Positions 32,679 through 37,442 of a stretch of 37,442 nt of DNA are shown here, piece after piece. Numbering within the stretch: position 1 is the first letter of the stretch; each line of letters starts with the position of its first letter. Source of the stretch: Gammaproteobacteria bacterium (GTDB taxonomy: Bacteria > Pseudomonadota > Gammaproteobacteria > Steroidobacterales > Foliamicaceae). The translations under genes and the position numbers were made by a program. The stretch lies in NCBI GenBank assembly GCA_028821145.1, contig JAPPHC010000068.1, positions 1 through 37,442 of the forward strand, given 5' to 3'. A model generated the notes under the pieces. It saw only the letters and a program-made list of their open reading frames with translations. It did not search any database and was not told where the DNA came from.

Positions 32679-32741
32679 GGGCGGGACGCCCTCGTCCCCA
32701 GGGGACGCCCCCACTCCCAGGGGGACGTCCTCGCCCCCAGG
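32652..32741. repeat. Palindromic repeat cluster R4 spanning the gap between convergent genes
   Basis: First hairpin: 12-base perfect arms 32652-32663 and 32667-32678 (TCAGGGAAGACG / CGTCTTCCCTGA) around TCC; its last three bases are the carboxylesterase stop. Second hairpin: GAGGGCG-GGA-CGCCCTC (32677-32693) with tail GTCCCCAGG. Then the half-unit GGGACG..CCCAGG of about 20 bases repeats in tandem at 32683-32702, 32702-32721 and 32722-32741. The following TTA is the stop codon of the minus-strand amidohydrolase, so the repeat fills the whole intergenic space. Confidence 0.92.
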
Positions 32742-34094
32742 TTAGCGGTTGACCGGCAGGCTCAGGGCGGAGCGGTCGATGATGCGGCCGCCCTTGATCA
32801 CCTCCACGATGGATTTCGCGTTGTTGATGTCCTCGGCGGGATTGGCGTCGAGCAGCACCATGTCCGCGTACTTGCCCGGTTCGATCGATCCGAACTTGTG
32901 TTGCATGCCGAGGAAAATCGCGCCGTTGAGCGTTGCGATGGGGATGATGTCGACAGCCGCGATACCCGCGTCCTGCAGCAGTTCCAGTTCGCGGTGTCCC
33001 GCAGGCCCTGAACTCTGGTCCGATCCGGCCACCAGGACTCCGCCCGCGGCGTGGACCATCCGCACGTTTTCCTTGGCGATTTCGGTCATCACCTTCATCC
33101 ACCAGGTCCAGGGCCGCGCCTCGTATTCCGCGCGGGTCTCGGTCCTGAGCGTCTCGATTTCGTCCGGGTCGATCGCGGCCTGGTAGAGCGGCTGGTCCAG
33201 GTACTCGGGCTGCTCGACCAGCCGTGCGTAGTTCTCGCCGATCGTGAGCGTGGTGACCATGGGAACGCCCTTGGCAGCCATCAGGCGGGCGAATTGCTCG
33301 GTAACCGGTCCCTGGATGATCGGGTGCGCCAGCGTGTCCACGCCGGCGAAAATGGCCTGGCGGGCGCGCAGTTCGCTGGACGTGTGTACGGTGGTGCGGA
33401 TGCCGCGCTCGTTGTAGTACTCCACGATGGTCTGCATCAGTTCGACGGGCAGGCGCGGAATGGTGGGCCGCGAGCCCCAGCCGCGTTCCTCGTAGGTGAG
33501 CTTGAGCACGTCGGGTTCGCGCGCGATGTGCGCATCCAGCAGCGGCTTGGCCTCCGGCCAGTCATCGACCAGCGTGGCGCCTGCAGAGCTGCCGTGGCTG
33601 CCCGGATAGGTCACGATCCCGCCGGTCGCGAAAATGCGCGGGCTTTCGATCTCTCCGGCGCGTTCCCGGTCTCTCATCTCAAGGATGAAGTCGGGATCGT
33701 TGCCGGCGTCGTACAGCATTGTGAAGCCGCTATACAGGTAGCCATGCAGCGCCTGAATACCTTCTTCGAAGTTGGGGGAGGGCGGTTCCTGTAATCCTTC
33801 GGGCGGTGTGCGCACGCCGCCTCGCAGGTGGATGTGCATGTCCACCATGCCGGGCATCAGGTAACGGCCTTCGCCATTCAGGATCACGGCGCCGTCCGGC
33901 GCCTCGAGAGGTGCGTTGTCGACGGCGCTGACGAGCCCGTCCTCGACCGCCACCCACATTCCGGCGACTGCGGGGCCGCCCTTGCCGTCGAGCAGCGAAA
34001 CGTTCTCGACCAGCAGGTCTTGCGCGCCGGCGGAGGATGCCGCCGTGAATGCAAGGAGCAGTGTGGCGAACGCGTGGGAGCGAATCGGAGTCAT
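32742..34094 (-). CDS. Secreted amidohydrolase (imidazolonepropionase-like), copy 1
   Basis: Protein of 450 residues with signal peptide MTPIRSHAFATLLLAFTAAS (cleavage near AGAQ). Amidohydrolase motifs: PGMVDMHIHLRGG (HxH), DVLKLTYEERG (probable carboxylated Lys), TTVHTSSELRARQAI (His), DTLAHPIIQGP (His), LVAGSDQSSG (Asp), and the closing GSIEPGKYADMVLLDANP. Probably a periplasmic cyclic-amide, peptide or lactone hydrolase. It follows the upstream amidohydrolase gene with 2 bases between them, forming a two-gene operon; sequence similarity between the two is limited to family motifs, so they likely differ in substrate. Its stop codon abuts repeat R4. Confidence 0.92.
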   Translation of the reverse strand: MTPIRSHAFATLLLAFTAASSAGAQDLLVENVSLLDGKGGPAVAGMWVAVEDGLVSAVDNAPLEAPDGAVILNGEGRYLMPGMVDMHIHLRGGVRTPPEGLQEPPSPNFEEGIQALHGYLYSGFTMLYDAGNDPDFILEMRDRERAGEIESPRIFATGGIVTYPGSHGSSAGATLVDDWPEAKPLLDAHIAREPDVLKLTYEERGWGSRPTIPRLPVELMQTIVEYYNERGIRTTVHTSSELRARQAIFAGVDTLAHPIIQGPVTEQFARLMAAKGVPMVTTLTIGENYARLVEQPEYLDQPLYQAAIDPDEIETLRTETRAEYEARPWTWWMKVMTEIAKENVRMVHAAGGVLVAGSDQSSGPAGHRELELLQDAGIAAVDIIPIATLNGAIFLGMQHKFGSIEPGKYADMVLLDANPAEDINNAKSIVEVIKGGRIIDRSALSLPVNR

Positions 34095-34096
34095 GT

Positions 34097-35458
34097 CTAG
34101 TCCTCCAGGTGTTTGAATACGATGCCGTCGCGCATAACGAGACGCACGTCCAGCACCGCACTGATATCGTCCAACGGATTGGCCGCCAGCGCGACCAGGT
34201 CGGCGGCCTTGCCGGGCTCAAGGGAGCCCGTGAGATCGGAGATGCCGGTCGCTTCCGCGGCGTGGATCGTGCCCGACATCAGGGCTTCCATGGGCGTCAT
34301 GCCGGCGTTGACGTATTCGATGAATTCGTTGGCGTTCTCACCATGCGGAGAGACGGCCGAATCGGTGCCCAGCGCAATCTTCACGCCCATGCTGTGGGCC
34401 AGGGCCACCATGTCCTTGGGCTGACGCCCGAGCTGCAGGAGCTTCTCCATGACCGGCGGGGGCAGGTTGCCGAAGGGGCCGGCTTTCATCTTCTCGGGGG
34501 TGTCGCCGACTGCAGTGATGGGATAGACGGTGGGCACCATCCAGGCATCCGTTTCCAGAAACATTTCCATCGTGCCTTCATCGGCCCACATGGCGTGTTC
34601 GATTGAGTCGAAGCCCGCGCGCAGGGCCGCCTCTATGCCTTCCTTGGCGTGAGCATGCGCGGTGACCTTGCGGCCCAGTGCATGTGTCGTTTCGGCGATG
34701 GCGTTCAGCTCTTCCTGCGTGAACTGCTGGCCGGTGCCTGTCGCGGTTTCGCTCAGGACGCCGCCGGTGGCGGTGACCTTGATCACGTCGGCGCCCCGCT
34801 TGACCATCTGGCGCACGGCCCTGCGGCAGTCGTCCGGGCCGTCGCAGGTCCCCAGAGCCGGCAAGGCACGCAGTATTTCGGTGCGAAATCCGTGGATGTC
34901 GCCGTGGCCGCCGCTGGGCGTGATGGCCTGGCCGGCCGCCAGGATGCGCGGGCCGGGAACCAGCCCGTCGCGCACGCCGTCCCGCAACGCGAAGATGGCG
35001 TGGCCGCGCGCGCCGAGGTCGCGCACGGTGGTGAAACCGGCTTCCAGCGTCCAGCGCGCGAACTGCGAGCCCTGCAGCGCGAAGTACGAGTCGGAGCGCT
35101 CGACAAACTGGCCTTTGCGGTCGCCGCCGGACTGCGAAAGCAGGTGCACGTGAAGGTCGATAAAGCCGGGCATCACGAAGTTCTCGCGCAGGTCGAGCAC
35201 CCTCAGCGAAGCCCCGTCGCCGCCGGAAACCTGTTCGATCCAGCCGTCCTCGATGGCGACCACCTGGCCGTTGCGCACGACGACGGTCTGTCTGTCGGTC
35301 GCCTCTTCACCGGGCACCGCCAGCAGCGTTCCCGCATGGATCAGCGTATAGCCGGAAAACGGCCGGTAGTCAGGGGCGCGGTTGTAGTCCGCCGCGGACA
35401 CGGGTAAGGCAAGCGATAGAAAGAGTGCAGAAAAAAGGAGGCGTGGGATGCTGGTCAT
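34097..35458 (-). CDS. Secreted amidohydrolase (Xaa-Pro dipeptidase/imidazolonepropionase-like), copy 2
   Basis: Protein of 453 residues. The ATG at 35458 is preceded by GAGGAGGG at good spacing and gives signal peptide MTSIPRLLFSALFLSLALPV to SAA; a TTG 15 bases upstream is less likely. Metal motifs: PGFIDLHVHLLSQSGG (HxH), ADVIKVTATGGVLS (Lys), VTAHAHAKEGIEAAL (His), DSIEHAMWAD (His), KIALGTDSAVSPHGENANEF (Asp), and GSLEPGKAADLVALAANPLDD. This pattern is shared with secreted prolidase-like amidohydrolases that release L-amino acids from X-Pro or X-Arg dipeptides. It heads the two-gene amidohydrolase operon and is divergent from the TonB-dependent receptor, with 156 bases between. Confidence 0.93.
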   Translation of the reverse strand: MTSIPRLLFSALFLSLALPVSAADYNRAPDYRPFSGYTLIHAGTLLAVPGEEATDRQTVVVRNGQVVAIEDGWIEQVSGGDGASLRVLDLRENFVMPGFIDLHVHLLSQSGGDRKGQFVERSDSYFALQGSQFARWTLEAGFTTVRDLGARGHAIFALRDGVRDGLVPGPRILAAGQAITPSGGHGDIHGFRTEILRALPALGTCDGPDDCRRAVRQMVKRGADVIKVTATGGVLSETATGTGQQFTQEELNAIAETTHALGRKVTAHAHAKEGIEAALRAGFDSIEHAMWADEGTMEMFLETDAWMVPTVYPITAVGDTPEKMKAGPFGNLPPPVMEKLLQLGRQPKDMVALAHSMGVKIALGTDSAVSPHGENANEFIEYVNAGMTPMEALMSGTIHAAEATGISDLTGSLEPGKAADLVALAANPLDDISAVLDVRLVMRDGIVFKHLED

Positions 35459-35558
35459 GATGGCCCTCCTCAAGAACTATTCGGCCAGTGTATCAGCCTT
35501 CCCCGGGTTCGCCCGGCAAGCAGGGAAAGTCTTCGCAACTCCGTCGATTTCCCGGAAT

Positions 35559-35586
35559 TTCGACATTTTTGGCCGCGTGCTAGAAT
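35559..35586 (+). promoter_or_regulatory. Promoter of the TonB-dependent receptor gene
   Basis: Extended -10 TGC-TAGAAT with the hexamer at 35581-35586; a weak -35 (TTCGAC, 35559-35564) lies 16 bases upstream. Transcription would start near 35593. A good ribosome-binding site TGGAGGA (35601-35607) precedes the ATG at 35615. No palindromic Fur-like box was recognised in the 156-base gap. Confidence 0.5.
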
Positions 35587-35614
35587 CGAAACACAGCTTT
35601 TGGAGGATTTCGCC

Positions 35615-37442
35615 ATGAGGCTTCGTATCACTTTTATGGGAGCCGCGGCTTTAATGCTGATTGGCGTACCCGGTTACGCGCAGGATTACGAAGGAGCGAT
35701 CGAGGAGATCGTGGTTACCGCCCGGAAGTTCGGCGCGGAGCGCCTTCAGGACGTGCCAGTGACCGTCACCGCATTCACCGCGGAAACCCTGGAGGCGATG
35801 CAGGTTCTCGATTTCGAGGATTTCGCCTACCAGGTGCCGGGCCTGACCTTCCTTGACACGGGCCCCGGACAGCGCCGCTACGTCATGCGCGGTATCCAGT
35901 CCGCCGGCCAGCAGCAGGTCGCCGTCTATTACGACGAAGTGCCGCTGCCGGGCATTCAGAGCGCCAGTTCCAACAGCGGTTCGCAAACGACCGACCTGAA
36001 ACTGTTCGACATGGAGCGGATCGAGGCGCTGCGCGGGCCGCAGGGAACGACCTTCGGCGCCAATTCGCAAAGCGGCACCATGCGTTTCATCACCGCCAAG
36101 CCGGACTTGGACGGATTCAGCGCCACGGTGGGCGGCCAGTTCGGACAGACGTCGCACTCCAACGACTACAACTGGAGCGGTCACGCCGTAGTCAATCTGC
36201 CGCTGTCCGACACGATCGGAATGCGACTGGTGGCCTACAACGTCGAGGACGCCGGCTGGCTGGAGAACAATCGCTGCCGTCCCGTGAACCCGGCGGAAGA
36301 CCCACGCGATCCGGGCGTGGACCTTGCCTGCCTGAACCTGGAAGACTTCAACTACGTGGATACTCGCGGGCTCCGGGCCAATTTCCTTTGGCGCCCCAGC
36401 GATGTTCTTGAAATCAACGCCCAGTACTGGTGGCAGGACCGTTACCTGGCGGGGGACAACCGCTATCACCCGTATGACACGTACGACGAGCGGGGCGTAA
36501 GCGACAACGGCGACAAGGACAATGCCGCGGCATTTACTCATTTCCACACCGGAGAATTCCTGGTGGGTGATTACGCTCAGACCTTCAAGCCGGACGAGCA
36601 GAACATTTTCAGCGTTACCGGCGACCTGGACCTGGGCTTCGCGACGCTGACGGCCACCGCCTCCCGGTACGAGCGGGATTTCGAGTTCAAGTTCGATTCC
36701 ACCTGGATCATCACATTCCTCTATCAGAACAACAGTTCGCCGGAGTACAACTTCTTTACCGAGCGGGCCGATTTGATCTACGCGCTCACCGACCAGCGGC
36801 AGAGCCTCGATCAGAACGCGTTCGAAGTGCGCCTGACGTCGGCCGGCGAGAGCGCCCTGCAATGGGTGGGCGGCGTGTTCTGGCGCGAGCGGACCACCGA
36901 TTTCCAGAGCTTCGTTCCGGTCATCAACACCATGGGGCTGACCTACGATCCGGGCACGCCTTACACCATCCCGCCGACCAGCGAGCCGGGCGCCGGCATT
37001 CCCGGCTGCCACCCCTGCGTGTTCGCCCGCTTCGCCGACAAGGACATCACCGAAAGCGCGGTGTTCGCCGACGCCAGTTACCAGCTCAACGACCAGTGGG
37101 AATTGGGCGTGGGCATACGCTGGTTCAAGGTGGAACAGTTCGAAATCGGCGACACGGTCTTCAACTTCGCGGCCTTTGCGCCCAACCCACCGGACGGACA
37201 GACCGACGAGCTTGAGATCGATGACGACGAGATCACGACCCGCGTCGTGCTGCGCTGGCAGCCCAATGAGGAGCTGACGGTTTACGGGACCCGTTCCGAA
37301 GGCTACCGCCTGGGCGGCACCAACAACCCCGGCATCATCAACAATCCCCGTTCGGTCGAAGCCGGCGTGCCGCCTCTGTTCGAGGCTGACAAGGTCACCA
37401 GTTACGAGATCGGCGTGAAGTCGCAGTGGATGGGCGGCGCCG
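35615..37442 (+). CDS. TonB-dependent outer-membrane receptor (3' end outside window)
   Basis: At least 609 residues, open to the right edge, so truncated by the window. Signal peptide MRLRITFMGAAALMLIGVPG to about YAQ. The TonB box is EEIVVTARK (30-38). The plug domain carries LQDVPVTVTAFTAETLEAM, YQVPGLTF, RRYVMRGIQSAG, and DMERIEALRGPQGTTFGANS followed by GTMRFITAKP, the standard plug ending. The barrel begins near GATVGGQFGQ-like strands (ATVGGQFGQTSHSNDYNWSG) with many alternating aromatic strands; ADKVTSYEIGVKSQW near the edge is a conserved barrel segment. The ligand cannot be deduced. Divergence from secreted amidohydrolases suggests uptake of a compound they process, or of iron. Confidence 0.95.
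   Translation, partial: MRLRITFMGAAALMLIGVPGYAQDYEGAIEEIVVTARKFGAERLQDVPVTVTAFTAETLEAMQVLDFEDFAYQVPGLTFLDTGPGQRRYVMRGIQSAGQQQVAVYYDEVPLPGIQSASSNSGSQTTDLKLFDMERIEALRGPQGTTFGANSQSGTMRFITAKPDLDGFSATVGGQFGQTSHSNDYNWSGHAVVNLPLSDTIGMRLVAYNVEDAGWLENNRCRPVNPAEDPRDPGVDLACLNLEDFNYVDTRGLRANFLWRPSDVLEINAQYWWQDRYLAGDNRYHPYDTYDERGVSDNGDKDNAAAFTHFHTGEFLVGDYAQTFKPDEQNIFSVTGDLDLGFATLTATASRYERDFEFKFDSTWIITFLYQNNSSPEYNFFTERADLIYALTDQRQSLDQNAFEVRLTSAGESALQWVGGVFWRERTTDFQSFVPVINTMGLTYDPGTPYTIPPTSEPGAGIPGCHPCVFARFADKDITESAVFADASYQLNDQWELGVGIRWFKVEQFEIGDTVFNFAAFAPNPPDGQTDELEIDDDEITTRVVLRWQPNEELTVYGTRSEGYRLGGTNNPGIINNPRSVEAGVPPLFEADKVTSYEIGVKSQWMGGA

Noticed and set aside
32683-32741. Possible CRISPR array because of tandem ~20-base units
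   Set aside because: The units are contiguous with no unique spacers, and no cas genes are present; they are half-units of the palindromic repeat family.
35651-37012. Minus-strand open frame (453 codons) in the right-hand end
   Set aside because: The plus strand encodes a TonB-dependent receptor open to the window edge with signal peptide, TonB box and plug motifs.

Overview
The window is GC-rich, densely coded DNA from a Gram-negative bacterium, most likely a gammaproteobacterium. The support is a canonical tolQ-tolR-tolA-tolB-pal-cpoB cluster, a uvrC-pgsA pair, a class II DAHP synthase, twin-arginine (Tat) and lipoprotein signal peptides, and a TonB-dependent receptor. I cannot name a genus. 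I see no insertion sequence, prophage, integrase, rRNA or CRISPR array, and no stretch over 300 bases lacks a gene.

Layout. 1-4643: Tol-Pal envelope operon, with tolQ cut by the left edge, followed by tRNA-Lys(TTT). 4780-6937: three translationally coupled genes (Tat-exported NAD(P)-binding protein, phospholipid N-methyltransferase-like protein, secreted protein of unknown family). 6934-14481: a mirror-image locus. A small helical protein plus a class I methyltransferase occur twice, head to head. The minus arm continues into an alpha/beta hydrolase and an M19-type dipeptidase that lacks two metal ligands. The plus arm continues into a lipoprotein with three BACON-like repeats and an S41 protease domain. 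14584-18351 (minus): FAD oxidoreductase, slipin and NfeD protease. 18435-25830 (plus): metallo-beta-lactamase-fold protein, DAHP synthase, uvrC, pgsA, a lipoprotein amidohydrolase, and a tandem pair of secreted cysteine-containing repeat proteins. 25943-26140: tRNA-Gly(GCC) and tRNA-Cys(GCA). 26172-28118: exported methyltransferase-like protein convergent with a double-CDGSH/cupin fusion. 28305-32678 (plus): sulfatase, aminotransferase, carboxylesterase. 32742-35458 (minus): two secreted amidohydrolases. 35615 to the right edge: TonB-dependent receptor, cut by the edge.

The strongest candidate for an undescribed system is the mirrored small-protein/methyltransferase locus at 8974-12154. The two small proteins are recognisable paralogues, as are the two methyltransferases. 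Each small gene precedes its methyltransferase, and only the minus-strand methyltransferase carries a Tat-like signal. Its downstream partners are exported hydrolytic enzymes, so a modification/hydrolysis pathway acting partly in the periplasm is a reasonable but untested inference.

A second layer is a family of short palindromic repeats built on a GAGGGCG-GGA-CGCCCTC hairpin followed by a CCCAGG tail. It occurs at 14515-14583, 25846-25890, 28181-28258 and 32652-32741. Two copies sit directly against the stop codon of a minus-strand gene, and one supplies the last codons and stop of a plus-strand gene. They look like REP-type elements that settle at gene ends.
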